Of a stretch of DNA of 64,000 nt, positions 1 to 8,201 are shown in pieces. Positions within the stretch are counted from its first letter, which is position 1. Each line of letters begins with the position of its first letter. The position numbers and the translations under genes were made by a program. Under the pieces are notes generated by a model. It was not told where the DNA came from, made no database searches, and worked only from the letters and a program-made list of their open reading frames with translations. This stretch comes from Nocardia ignorata NBRC 108230 (GTDB lineage Bacteria > Actinomycetota > Actinomycetes > Mycobacteriales > Mycobacteriaceae): contig NZ_BDBI01000005.1 in NCBI RefSeq assembly GCF_001612905.1, positions 310,001-374,000 of the forward strand, given 5' to 3'.

Positions 1-581
1 CGCAGTGGCGCGTCGGTGGTGAACGCGGAGACGTAGCTGAGGGCGAAGCCGATGATCCCGGTGATCGCGGTGGCGGCGACGACCGCGGGCGCTGCCCAGA
101 TCGGGGCGGTCGGCTGTTTGATCTGGGTCGCGCGCAGCGGGCCGGAGAACAGCAGCACCGCCCCGGTGAACAGGAGCAGGTGGGTCGGGCTGATCAATGC
201 GTCGAGCCCGGATTCGACTCCGAACCTGATGTGCCATCCCATGTCCGCGACTCCGGCGGCGAAGAAGACACCGACCCCGGCTAGTGACCAGCCATATCCC
301 GGGGGCATCAATACCAGCGCCGAGATCAGTGATCGACCTGCCCTGCGCCGCACCCCCATCGCCAGCAGCAGGGCGGCCGCCGTGCCGAGGCCGGAATACA
401 GCAGCAGATGCCACCACGTGAAGAACGAATCGGGCAAATCAAGATAGTGTGCGCGCCCGTCCAGGTGCACTGCCACCACGATCCATACGCTCGCGGCGGC
501 CATGGCGAGGTCCTCGCCATGGGTGCTGTCGGCGGTCGTTGACCCAACGCCTATGCCGTCCTGCCGTTGCATGTTCACCAT
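1..581 (-). CDS. Multi-TM membrane protein, C-terminus outside window
   Basis: The frame stays open from the ATG at 581 to the window edge, giving 193 residues without a stop. GAGAGA lies a few bases upstream of the ATG. The protein has about four or five hydrophobic segments, starting with an N-terminal helix around AMAAASVWIVVAV. Histidines recur at segment ends (VHLDGRAH, TWWHLLL, DMGWHIRF, SPTHLL), which would suit metal or haem binding, but that is inference. Two palindromes of CsoR type lie 50-105 bp upstream, so copper-responsive expression is likely. I do not recognise a named family. It lies outside the conjugation operon and may be cargo of the element or chromosomal. Confidence 0.6.
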   Translation of the reverse strand, partial: MVNMQRQDGIGVGSTTADSTHGEDLAMAAASVWIVVAVHLDGRAHYLDLPDSFFTWWHLLLYSGLGTAAALLLAMGVRRRAGRSLISALVLMPPGYGWSLAGVGVFFAAGVADMGWHIRFGVESGLDALISPTHLLLFTGAVLLFSGPLRATQIKQPTAPIWAAPAVVAATAITGIIGFALSYVSAFTTDAPL

Positions 582-632
582 GGTCCGGTCTCTCTTCGGC
601 TCGATGCGAGCCCTGGTGACCCACGACACCAA

Positions 633-650
633 TATACCCACTAGGGGTAT
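633..650. promoter_or_regulatory. CsoR-type operator, proximal copy
   Basis: TATACCCACTAGGGGTAT is a near-palindrome with half-sites ATACCC and GGGGTAT. This form is typical of operators for actinobacterial CsoR, the Cu(I)-sensing repressor. It sits 52 bp upstream of the truncated membrane-protein gene and matches the sites at 671-687 and 53648-53665. No CsoR gene is in the window. Confidence 0.6.
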
Positions 651-670
651 CAAGGTAAACCGAGAATACC

Positions 671-687
671 TATACCCCCTAGGGGTT
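671..687. promoter_or_regulatory. CsoR-type operator, distal copy
   Basis: TATACCCCCTAGGGGTT repeats the motif at 633-650 with 38 bp between their first bases, placing the sites about 3.6 helical turns apart. The half-site ACCCC/GGGGT is intact. The pair lies between the minus-strand membrane gene and the distant plus-strand M23 gene, so it most likely serves the former. Confidence 0.55.
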
Positions 688-689
688 GA

Positions 690-1090
690 CAAAGGCGGGC
701 GGGGATGTCGCGCTCAGGTGGACGGCCGCGGCAAGGCGGTCCGGCCCCGCCTGGCTGGCATTGGGCGCGAACTATGTATTCGGGCAGTAGGTACCGCTCA
801 TTCGAAAAGTGACACAAATCACATGGTTTCGAAATATTCTGTGTAGCAGGGCAATTCAGTGAGACGATCTTCGGTTGAAGGGGTCTCTTACTGCATGACG
901 CAGTAGATATCCGCAGGTGAGTCGCCTAACTACCTGAGTCCTCACGCCCGAACCGCGGTGTTCACGAAATGTTGCGGGACGGTCATGGATCGGTACAGTT
1001 CCTATCACGCCGCGCGCCGAAAGTCGCTGTCGATAAGTCGGCAACGACCTGGTCGAGCCGGCCTTTCGCCGACCGACCCGAGGACGAGCC
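690..1090. other. Long leader region of the M23 gene, no gene seen
   Basis: About 400 bp without a supportable gene. It is the upstream region of the plus-strand M23 endopeptidase. The first part (to about 870) is relatively AT-rich and may hold the promoter. I looked for the conserved GCCGAAUCC and GGGGGA-type boxes of the c-di-AMP (ydaO) riboswitch that often precedes actinobacterial wall hydrolases and did not find them. Confidence 0.4.
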
Positions 1091-1837
1091 TTGTCACATC
1101 ACCGAAAAGCTTCTGGTTCCGTGTCCGTTCAACATCTGCTCGCCGACTCCAGGCGTTCGGGTCGGCATCGCGCCGAAACCACGCCGGATGGCCGAATAAA
1201 GGTGGCCGTCGGCGTCGCGGCTGCTGCCGGAGCTCTCCTCAGTACGTCGACGCAGGTCGCGATGGCAGCGCCGTTGGCGCCGGATGTCGCCCATGACGTG
1301 GAACCTGCTGCCGCACCGTTTGGATTGGCTGGACTGCCCGCCGAAGTTGTCGGCCCGCTCGCCCAGGCAGAACAGTTCATCGAGGATCTGCAGCAGCAGG
1401 CTATTCCCGCCCCGCCGCAAGCGGTAGCGCCACCGGCGGCGTTGCCTTTGGCTGGTGACATCAGTTCTGTATTCGGTGCGCGATGGGGTCAGTTCCATTC
1501 CGGTGTAGACATCGCGGATGCGCTAGGGACGCCCATTCGGTCCGCTCTCGCCGGGACGGTGCTCGAAGCCGGTCCGGCATCCGGATTCGGTCAGTGGATT
1601 CGTATAGGGCAGGACGACGGAACAACCGCCGTGTGCGGCCATATCAATGACATCTATGTCCAGGAAGGTCAGCGAGTGAACGCCGGCGATGTGATCGCTT
1701 CGGTCGGCAACCGCGGCATTTCCACCGGCCCGCACTTGCATCTGGAAATCTGGGATCAGGACGGTGTCAAGATCGACCCACTGCCCTGGATGGCCAGCAA
1801 GGGGATTGTGATGGAACAGCATTGGGGTGCTGACTGA
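1091..1837 (+). CDS. M23 family metallo-endopeptidase, secreted
   Basis: A 248-aa zinc peptidase expected to cut peptidoglycan cross-bridges outside the membrane. Residues 1-35 are polar and basic. Residues 36-60 form a hydrophobic signal/anchor ending in AMAAP. A linker rich in Ala/Pro with a Gln-rich helix (91-103) follows. The LytM/M23 domain spans about 120-240 and shows the zinc ligands HSGVD (H136, D140) and HLHLE (H217), with H184 in CGHIND. The TTG at 1091 follows AGGACGAG; an in-frame GTG at 1121 is an alternative. It stands alone and ends in a strong hairpin. Secreted M23 enzymes are common in Nocardia, so this may be an ordinary housekeeping hydrolase beside the copper genes. Confidence 0.85.
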   Translation: MSHHRKASGSVSVQHLLADSRRSGRHRAETTPDGRIKVAVGVAAAAGALLSTSTQVAMAAPLAPDVAHDVEPAAAPFGLAGLPAEVVGPLAQAEQFIEDLQQQAIPAPPQAVAPPAALPLAGDISSVFGARWGQFHSGVDIADALGTPIRSALAGTVLEAGPASGFGQWIRIGQDDGTTAVCGHINDIYVQEGQRVNAGDVIASVGNRGISTGPHLHLEIWDQDGVKIDPLPWMASKGIVMEQHWGAD

Positions 1838-1845
1838 CCGATGGT

Positions 1846-1890
1846 CCTGAAGTGGGGCCGGATCGCCACAATCTCTCGCCCCACTTCAGG
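1846..1890 (+). terminator. Hairpin terminator after the M23 gene
   Basis: The arms CCTGAAGTGGGGC (1846-1858) and GCCCCACTTCAGG (1878-1890) are perfectly complementary over 13 bp with a 19-nt loop. There is no T-tract, as is usual for actinobacterial terminators. It begins 8 bp after the stop codon. Confidence 0.75.
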
Positions 1891-1988
1891 GGATTGCGGC
1901 GAAAGCACGAGATGAGGGATCGTGCTATTTTTCGCCGCAGTCGACGCCCCAGGAGGGAGCGTCTCGCGCCAGCTCAAGTCGCTGACGC

Positions 1989-2027
1989 AAGCATCTACTA
2001 TCTACGTTAGTAGACAGTAGTCTGCTT
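1989..2027. promoter_or_regulatory. Long near-perfect palindrome, operator-like
   Basis: The arms CTACTATCTAC (1995-2005) and GTAGACAGTAG (2010-2020) match at 10 of 11 positions around GTTA, and the outer AAGCA/TGCTT continue the symmetry. The region is markedly AT-richer than its surroundings. Repeated TAC/GTA half-sites resemble operators of the BlaI/MecI/CopY winged-helix family. It lies between two converging genes, so it is either a bidirectional terminator or an operator left from a lost promoter. Confidence 0.4.
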
Positions 2028-2176
2028 GATCTGTTGGCGCAACATCGCTGGTGACGGAGGCAGCCGCGTCGCACTCGCAGGTCAACCGCTCGAGCCCGCC
2101 TCACCGTGCTCGGGCTCCGCAAGCCCATGGACCCATCGGGCGCAGGAGACTACGAGTATCGAGGGACTGGACACGC

Positions 2177-2797
2177 TCATTTTTGCCCCAGCAGTGTCTC
2201 CATCTGGGTGATCTCTTGCTGCTGTGCCGCCACGATGGTTTCGGCCAGCTGTTTTGCCTGGGGGTTGGTTCCCGAGCTGATCTCGGTTTGGGACATCTCC
2301 ACCGCTCCACGGTGGTGGTCGATCATCATCTGCAACCACATCTTGTCGAACTCCGGCCCGGACATCGCCTCGAGCGAAGACATCTGCTCCGGCGACATCA
2401 TTCCGGGCATGTCGTGGTTCATCGCGCCGCTGGCAGGGTCCGGTTTTCCGAAGCTCGCCAGCAGCGACTGAATCTGGGTCATCTCGGGCTGCTGGGCTGC
2501 CTCGATCCCGGCCGCGAGGTCGATGACCTGTTGGTCCTGGGACCGTGAAGGCACCAGCTGTGCCATTTGCACGGCCTGCTCGTGGTGGGGGTACATCATC
2601 TGCAAGAACGTCACGTCGGCGTCGTTGAAAGTGGCCGCCGGGGCGGTGGTATCCGCCGAACTCACCGACACGCCGGGTGTGGTGGAGGGAGGCTGGACCG
2701 TGGGGGAGTCGCCGTCATCGCCGCAGCCGGCGACGACCAATGCGACCAACCCGATACACGGAATGAGCCTTCGAGCCATGATGGAACGTCGAGACAT
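2177..2797 (-). CDS. DUF305 lipoprotein
   Basis: A 206-aa exported lipoprotein. A basic start is followed by a hydrophobic stretch and a lipobox ending in VVAGC (Cys25), then a Ser/Thr/Pro linker. DUF305 fills about residues 55-206 as a duplicated four-helix unit. The signature pair is visible twice: MMYPHHEQAVQMA (H71, H72) and MMIDHHRGAVEMS (H161, H162). Between them lies a Met-rich loop (MNHDMPGMM, 126-134). DUF305 proteins are structurally ferritin-like and are frequently found with copper-resistance genes; a direct copper role here is inference. The start is set by GAGGAG just upstream. The Met-rich micro-ORF at 2931-3011 precedes it in the same direction. Confidence 0.9.
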   Translation of the reverse strand: MSRRSIMARRLIPCIGLVALVVAGCGDDGDSPTVQPPSTTPGVSVSSADTTAPAATFNDADVTFLQMMYPHHEQAVQMAQLVPSRSQDQQVIDLAAGIEAAQQPEMTQIQSLLASFGKPDPASGAMNHDMPGMMSPEQMSSLEAMSGPEFDKMWLQMMIDHHRGAVEMSQTEISSGTNPQAKQLAETIVAAQQQEITQMETLLGQK

Positions 2798-2930
2798 GTG
2801 AACTCCTCAGGAGTCGGGACATGACCTTCACGTTGAATCACCGACCGACGGGCCGCAGGGCACCCTTGCCGGGCCCGCGGATTATCGGGTCTTCCGACGG
2901 ACAGTCGGAAGCTTATCGCTTCGACCTCGT

Positions 2931-3011
2931 TCACATCGGCATGGACGGGAACATCATGTTCCACATGTCGCGCAGCATATTCATCATCTGCATGCACATC
3001 CCGGGCATCAT
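2931..3011 (-). CDS. Methionine-rich 26-aa peptide
   Basis: This micro-ORF starts ATG ATG at 3011 behind AGGAGGTGG, a near-ideal Shine-Dalgarno with about 6 nt spacing. The 26 residues include 12 methionines and one cysteine: it opens MMPGMCMQMMNML and ends MFPSMPM. The only charged residues are one Arg and one Asp. Met-rich peptides bind Cu(I) through thioethers, and the DUF305 gene follows 133 bp downstream on the same strand, so a small copper carrier or sponge is a reasonable inference. The frame stays open further upstream, but that part has no coding character. I know of no named family. Confidence 0.65.
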   Translation of the reverse strand: MMPGMCMQMMNMLRDMWNMMFPSMPM

Positions 3012-3432
3012 ATCCACCTCCTCGTTCGCAGGCCCCCATATAGTCGCGACTACCCCCGGCCGCTGGAAGTATGCCAGCGCCAGCCTGCCAGCCTTGCCGT
3101 CTACAAGGAGGGGGTGAGCCGAATGAACCCCTTGAAATGTCGGGTGACTGGGAGGGGCGCCCTCGTCGTCGCACCCGGCACCGTTGCCGCCCAGGTTTCC
3201 GACCGTGGCAACACGGCCGGTAGTCGACCGTCCCGGGCTCGTAGAACCCGGCAGCCAGCCCGCTGCGCGGGCCGACCGCCGCACGCATGACCGGGAAACT
3301 ACGATCGAAATACCAATCCGAGACCGTTCAGGCCAGCACGTCAGCCCCGCGAAAGATTGAGGCTAATGCTGTCCACTTCCCGCACCGCGGAGGGTGTGTG
3401 ATGGGTTCTGCTCAGGCGTGGGCGAGCAGAGA
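3012..3432. other. Intergenic between the copper cassette and the transfer operon
   Basis: No supportable gene. The part next to 3011 should hold the promoter of the Met-rich peptide and DUF305 genes. At 3407-3430 the arms TCTGCTC/GAGCAGA could end the transfer operon, which stops at 3433. Confidence 0.4.
3407..3430 (-). terminator. Possible terminator of the transfer operon
   Basis: The perfect 7-bp arms TCTGCTC (3407-3413) and GAGCAGA (3424-3430) lie immediately after the stop of the last minus-strand transfer gene. The stem is short and has no T-tract. Confidence 0.35.
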
Positions 3433-4080
3433 CTACATCCTGAAGGCCGCGGGGCTGACCGGGACGAACTTCGCGTCAAGGTCGTGGCTGTCGGGGGTAC
3501 AGGCGTAAAACGGGCCGACTGGGTTGGTCAGGGTGTTGAGCAGCGGATAGAAGAAGTCGCGGAAGTACACGGCCATGGCGGCACCGGGCTGGACGACTGC
3601 TTCGAGCCACGCGCGGCGTAGCGACCACAGCACCGTGACCGCTTCGGGGTGTTCGTACCATTGTGAGCACCAGCAGATCGCGCCGTTGGCAGTGCTTGTC
3701 GCCGAGCGCGGTAGTTTGCGTTGGGCCCACGTACCGATGTTGGCGATCACCCAGTCCAGCAGCACTTCCATGTCGATCTGGTCCATGGCCGAGTCAGGGG
3801 GAGTAGTCGCTGGGGTTGCCACCGTTTCGGCTGTACCCGGTGGTGCGCCGGTGACTGTGCTGGGCGGGGCGCTCGCGGTCATCCGGTCAGCGAGTACTCC
3901 GAGCGCTGTTTCGAACTCGTCGAGTCCCTGGGCCGAGCGGGCGGCGGTAGCGTCGACACGCTCGACTTTCGTTGACAGCAACCGGTTTTGGGTGCGCATC
4001 TCGACGATCGCTTCGCTCAGCATCGCGAGCTGGTCGCGCAGTTCTCCGAGACGCGTGTCCGGAGACCCGTCAGTGCTCAC
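3433..4080 (-). CDS. DUF4913-type protein, last gene of the transfer operon
   Basis: A 215-aa cytosolic protein. Residues about 10-55 form an amphipathic, probably coiled-coil helix (LGELRDQLAMLSEAIVEMR). A Pro/Thr-rich linker follows, then a C-terminal domain from about 110 that is rich in aromatic residues (CWCSQWYEHPEAVTVLWSL, YFRDFFYPLLNTL). This C-terminal pattern is that of DUF4913, a family of unknown function that habitually sits beside conjugation ATPases in actinobacterial mobile elements. The GTG start at 4080 overlaps the stop of the coupling-protein gene (GTGA), so the two are translationally coupled. A role as an accessory of the coupling ATPase is inferred from position only. 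Confidence 0.75.
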   Translation of the reverse strand: MSTDGSPDTRLGELRDQLAMLSEAIVEMRTQNRLLSTKVERVDATAARSAQGLDEFETALGVLADRMTASAPPSTVTGAPPGTAETVATPATTPPDSAMDQIDMEVLLDWVIANIGTWAQRKLPRSATSTANGAICWCSQWYEHPEAVTVLWSLRRAWLEAVVQPGAAMAVYFRDFFYPLLNTLTNPVGPFYACTPDSHDLDAKFVPVSPAAFRM

Positions 4081-5801
4081 GCCGCACTCGCCTCCGCGTT
4101 GTCGTCGAGTCGCCGACGCAGTGTCTTCGCGACCGGGTTGGCCGGACCTAAATGCTCGATCGCGGCGTTCTGCACCTCCTGGGTGGCCTCGTCCCGGACC
4201 CGTTCGATGTCGCCCTTTTCCGGCTCGGTGTACCAGGGAATAAGGTCGATCAGGACCGGCTTCGAGGACTGCCGGATCAGCAACGCGTTGTGCTTTTTCA
4301 TCGCGGCGATGTCTTCGACGGGCATGATCGGCTCGAGTGATCCGCGGTCGTTGGAGGTGGTGACACCGCCAGGACCGTGCGAGCGGCGGCGCTCGCGGGG
4401 CTTGTACTGGCCGACAAGACCGGAGATCTTGCGCAAGAACGGCTCGTCCTGCAATCCGGCGCCGAGAATGCGCACGGTCGACGCGCCCCACAATGCAGCT
4501 GCTTCGTCGGCGCCCCAGGTGGAGATGATCTGTGCTTCGGACTGGAAGATCGCGGTGACGCACATCGACTTCGAGCCCAGATGCGAAGCAAGTTTCGGCA
4601 GGCGCTTGATCCGGCAGATGTTGGCGCATTCGTCAAGGACAAGTGTCAGAGGCGGGTCGACGCGTCCGCCATGGGCTGATGCGGCGAGGTCGCCGAGTTC
4701 GAAGATCTTGGCGACCATCGCGGCGATCACCGCGCCGGCGCTGCCCGATCCTTCTTGAGTCATCAGGTACAGGGTTGGAGCCTTGCCGTCTTCGAAGGCG
4801 AACAGCGACCACAGGTCGAGTTCGGTGATCTTTTCCGTGGTTGGCTGTTCCCAGGTGTGCGGTGGGGTGATCCAGCGCAAGGTCTCTTCGTCCTGGATCG
4901 AAGCCAACGCGGTCTGGGCCTCACCGTAGACGCCGCCTCGGGTTTCGGGTGGTAGGTCCAGCACGGCGGCCAGAGCGTTGCCCGCGCGGCGATTTCCGTG
5001 TTGGAGCAGGATGTCGATCGGTTTGTCGGAGTAGGTGTCGATCCAGTCCAGGACATCGCGCATGGTGCGTCCGCTCAGCGCGGCGGCCAGCAGCGCCCAT
5101 GCCAATAGGTTTTTTCCGGTGGGTGCGAAGAACGGGTCTTCGTTCTGGGCGGAGCCCGCACCGCGGTTCTCCTCGATGAAGTGCTCGGCGATCATCTTGG
5201 CCTCGCGCAACGTCGTGACGGCGGAAAGGATGTTCCACCACCATGTTTGGGGGGCGTAGGCGATCTGGCTGGGGTCGAAGACGTAGACCGGTCCGACTGC
5301 TTTGCGTAGGGCTCCGGTGAGAATCCATAGGTCGGGTTTGTTCGAGGTGGCGATTATCGCGCCGGGTGCGGACAGGATGCGCGGGACGGCGACGGCCGAG
5401 GTTTTGTTGCTGCGCGGTCCCATCAGCACGATGGTGAAGTCCTCCCAGGACGCGTAGACCAGTTTGCCCACCAGGCGACCGATCACCGGGGCCAGCTCCC
5501 GCATGGACACGCCCTTGGCGGTATCGATGGAGGCACGCAGGCCAGCCCCCCGCTGGGCAGCGTTCTTGCCGAGCATGTCTGGGATCTGGCTCTTGTCGCG
5601 CAGCAGCGTTTCTGGCGTCTCGCGCGGCCACGCTTTGCGCACTGCCCACCCCAGCATGGCCACCAGCAGAACCAGCACCACCGTGACCAGCGCGATCACC
5701 AGCAATGAGGTGCCTTGTTCGTGGATTCGGTAGACGCCGTAGCCGATTCCGGCCGCGACGAACGCCGCGATCCACACCCAGGCCAGCGCGGAATCTTCCA
5801 T
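4077..5801 (-). CDS. VirD4/TraD-type conjugative coupling ATPase
   Basis: A 574-aa membrane-anchored ATPase that in conjugation links the DNA substrate to the secretion channel. Two TM helices occupy about residues 5-55. The Walker A motif is GPRSNKTS, with Asn where Gly is usual. An all-alpha domain follows (NLLAWALLAAALSGRTMRD). Walker B is LTLVLDECANIC, and the region after it (SMCVTAIFQSEAQI) is typical of the TraG/VirD4 family. The C-terminus is acidic. ATG at 5801 overlaps the preceding stop (TGATG), and AGGAG lies upstream. Its downstream partner is the DUF4913 protein. Confidence 0.9.
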   Translation of the reverse strand: MEDSALAWVWIAAFVAAGIGYGVYRIHEQGTSLLVIALVTVVLVLLVAMLGWAVRKAWPRETPETLLRDKSQIPDMLGKNAAQRGAGLRASIDTAKGVSMRELAPVIGRLVGKLVYASWEDFTIVLMGPRSNKTSAVAVPRILSAPGAIIATSNKPDLWILTGALRKAVGPVYVFDPSQIAYAPQTWWWNILSAVTTLREAKMIAEHFIEENRGAGSAQNEDPFFAPTGKNLLAWALLAAALSGRTMRDVLDWIDTYSDKPIDILLQHGNRRAGNALAAVLDLPPETRGGVYGEAQTALASIQDEETLRWITPPHTWEQPTTEKITELDLWSLFAFEDGKAPTLYLMTQEGSGSAGAVIAAMVAKIFELGDLAASAHGGRVDPPLTLVLDECANICRIKRLPKLASHLGSKSMCVTAIFQSEAQIISTWGADEAAALWGASTVRILGAGLQDEPFLRKISGLVGQYKPRERRRSHGPGGVTTSNDRGSLEPIMPVEDIAAMKKHNALLIRQSSKPVLIDLIPWYTEPEKGDIERVRDEATQEVQNAAIEHLGPANPVAKTLRRRLDDNAEASAA

Positions 5802-6538
5802 CACGCACTCCTTCGCAGGGCGCCGACATTCACAACCTGCACCGACACGCCCGCCTCCTGGGCCGCCAGCAGCAGCTCGGCCCTCAATGCTGCGGCTACG
5901 CCCGCGCTGCGGGTGCCAGGCACCTCGACGACGAAGATCTCCCCATGCGCGGCGAGCGCACCCGATTCGAGGCGCGGCAGTTGTTCCATAACCGACCCTG
6001 CCCCCGCCTGCGGGCTCAGGGCGGCGAGGATCGGGCCGTAATCCAGTGGCAGCACGGCTTGGCGGACCACCGCCCAGATCGCGGCCTGCTCTCCCGCCGG
6101 CGCTTGTCGGAACGTGTCCATATCCGCGGTCGGACCGTGCTCGCCGGACAGGTCCAGCAGGCGGTAGGGCTCGTTCAGGTTGCCGGTGTGGATCCAGTCG
6201 AGAACGTCGGTGAGGTTGCGTCGTCCGCGTACGGCGGCCAGGAGCAGGTTCGCGGTCATCAGCGATGCCTCTGGGACGAAGAACAACGCGCCTTCGTCTT
6301 GAACCACGGAGAACAGCGCCTCGGCGATGCGGTCGGCGTCGGTGGCATCGGTGATTGCTGCGAGTAGGTCCCATCGGAAAGCTGTTGCTGGGCCGCATAG
6401 TTCGGGGTTCCACACGAGGCTCTGGCCCCACCAGCGGCGCGGCAGTGCCGCAACATGGTCGGTGACCGTGATGATCATGGCGGTGGTTGTGCCACCGGGA
6501 TCGGGGTTCCAGTCTGGTGCGGAGATGACCTCCCGCAT
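5801..6538 (-). CDS. TraD-like protein without ATPase motifs
   Basis: A 245-aa protein with no recognisable Walker A or B. Its middle matches the all-alpha region of the adjacent coupling ATPase: LLLAAVRGRRNLTDVLDWI here against LLAAALSGRTMRDVLDWI there, each followed by an acidic/aromatic loop. It therefore looks like a diverged partial paralogue, perhaps a structural or substrate-binding partner of the coupling ATPase. I chose ATG at 6538, preceded by GGAAAGGATC; the longer open frame upstream has no start signal. It is separated by 25 bp from the VirB4 gene and overlaps the TraD start by one base. Confidence 0.7.
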   Translation of the reverse strand: MREVISAPDWNPDPGGTTTAMIITVTDHVAALPRRWWGQSLVWNPELCGPATAFRWDLLAAITDATDADRIAEALFSVVQDEGALFFVPEASLMTANLLLAAVRGRRNLTDVLDWIHTGNLNEPYRLLDLSGEHGPTADMDTFRQAPAGEQAAIWAVVRQAVLPLDYGPILAALSPQAGAGSVMEQLPRLESGALAAHGEIFVVEVPGTRSAGVAAALRAELLLAAQEAGVSVQVVNVGALRRSA

Positions 6539-6563
6539 CACGATCCTTTCCCGAGTCGGTCGC

Positions 6564-8201
6564 TCATGCTGCACGGTTGCTCCGCTCCGAGGCGGGGCCG
6601 TCGAGTGCGCTGAAGGCGCCATCGGTGTTGTAAAGGGTGAGTTCTTCTGGTGTCAGGTCGACATTCACGGGCAACCCCATGCGTGAGCCGGATTTGATGA
6701 GGTACTTGCCTCGGCCGGGATGTCGCTGACCGGGCACCCAGGTCGGTGGCGCAGACCATCGCGTCACCAACTCCTTCTCGCCGGAGGTAAACGGTGAAAT
6801 CGCGTGCAGCCGATCCATTTCGGCATTGTCGAGCCCGCCGATGACCTTGATGGCGTTGCGGGCGACCATGCCTTTGGCTTTGGCGCGGTCGGCCTCGGTC
6901 GGGAGCGCCTCCAGGTCGGTAATGGAGTGCGTCGACTGGACCGACACCACTCCGCGTCTGCGGTTGAGTCGGGTCATCCGGTCGGACTTCTCGACCAAGC
7001 CGGGAGCCGCGCGCAGCGCCCGCCACAGCTCGTCTTGGGGCTGGAAAATATTGCGGCGTTGTCCGGCGGCCTGCTTGCCCTCGATCAGGCCCGCCGACCA
7101 TGCCCATGCGCACATCATTGCGGCGGCCACCACATCGTCGCCGTCGTCCTCCACGGCGCCGAGCGACAGCGAGATCGCTGGCGGGTCGGCGTCGAGGGAG
7201 AAGCTCGACGGCCGGTCGAACATGCCCTTGATCGGGCCTTCACACAACAGGACCAACGTATTACGCAGCTCGCGGATCTCGCGCTGGTAGTCGTGCTCAT
7301 CGCGGGCTGCCACGACGCGCAGCAGCGGGTCGGTGGCGGAGTCGAGGATCTTTACCAGCTCGGGGATCGTCGGATCGGGCAAACCGCAGCGTTGGCTGGC
7401 GGCATCGGCTTGGTCGACGGTCATGGCCAGCAGCAGCCGTTCGGTGGCAGTGAGGTCCTGGCCGCCGACGATCGTGATCAGCGATTCCAGCAGGTCCAGC
7501 CGACGACCGCGAGCCTGGGAGACCAGCTGCTCGCGTGCGGTGCCCACCGCCGCGTTGATCGCGCCGCGTAGCGGCCCGAGGTCGAGGGGGTTGAGGCTGT
7601 GGAGGCCGCGCCCGATACGGAACACCTTGCCGTCCAACGCTTCTACGATCGGGGTGTATTCGTCTTTGATGTCGCCGGGGATCACCGCGGCGAACCCGAA
7701 CGCGACAAGACCGACGAGCAGGCGCTTGATCGCGGTGGACTTCCCGATGCCGGGCTGTCCTTGCACCCACAGGCCGGTGTTGGTGACCAAACCGTCGACC
7801 AGCCACTGCGAGGGGTCGAGTCCGATGGGTTCGGCGGTGTGTAGGTGGCGGCCGAACGGGACGCCGCGCACTCGTGCACCGGACGCGGCAGGGAACGGGT
7901 ATAGGCCCTGGACTTGGGTGGTTGTGCCCGCGAACAGGCGCCCGGCGTCGACGTTGTGGGCGTACCCACCGAAGGGTCGATGCTCCCCTCGCGCGTCGGG
8001 AATCGGGGGCATCGACGCGAAAGGCGCGAACGGGTTGAACGGTTCTTGGCCGGGCTCATCAGGATCGAGCGAATCCTGTGTGCGGTAAGCCGGGACAACT
8101 CCCAGCTTGGCCAGCCAGCGTTCAGCCAAACCTGCACGGCCTGCCGCCCGATGCAGCCGCGCAGTGGCCTCGGCTTCGGTGACAAATCCGGTGCCGGTCA
8201 C
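6564..8201 (-). CDS. VirB4-type T4SS ATPase
   Basis: A 545-aa ATPase expected to power the secretion channel at the inner membrane face. The N-terminal 130 residues are specific to this group. Walker A is GQPGIGKST. The long central domain includes GDIKDEYTPIVEAL and LNPLDLGPL, typical of VirB4/TraC-like proteins. A motif near Walker B reads NIFQPQDELWRAL, where the usual acidic pair is present as DE. The conserved VVSVQSTHSITDL follows. GTG at 8201 overlaps the stop of the SCO6880 gene (GTGA) behind AGAGGTGG; a GTG at 8210 is possible but would lie inside that RBS. Confidence 0.88.
   Translation of the reverse strand: MTGTGFVTEAEATARLHRAAGRAGLAERWLAKLGVVPAYRTQDSLDPDEPGQEPFNPFAPFASMPPIPDARGEHRPFGGYAHNVDAGRLFAGTTTQVQGLYPFPAASGARVRGVPFGRHLHTAEPIGLDPSQWLVDGLVTNTGLWVQGQPGIGKSTAIKRLLVGLVAFGFAAVIPGDIKDEYTPIVEALDGKVFRIGRGLHSLNPLDLGPLRGAINAAVGTAREQLVSQARGRRLDLLESLITIVGGQDLTATERLLLAMTVDQADAASQRCGLPDPTIPELVKILDSATDPLLRVVAARDEHDYQREIRELRNTLVLLCEGPIKGMFDRPSSFSLDADPPAISLSLGAVEDDGDDVVAAAMMCAWAWSAGLIEGKQAAGQRRNIFQPQDELWRALRAAPGLVEKSDRMTRLNRRRGVVSVQSTHSITDLEALPTEADRAKAKGMVARNAIKVIGGLDNAEMDRLHAISPFTSGEKELVTRWSAPPTWVPGQRHPGRGKYLIKSGSRMGLPVNVDLTPEELTLYNTDGAFSALDGPASERSNRAA

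Noticed and set aside
841..1090. Possible c-di-AMP (ydaO) riboswitch before the M23 gene
   Set aside because: The context is suggestive, but the conserved GCCGAAUCC and GGGGGA-type boxes are not present.
3012..3284. Upstream extension of the Met-rich peptide to a 117-residue protein
   Set aside because: The extension has no coding character, while the ATG at 3011 has a near-perfect RBS.
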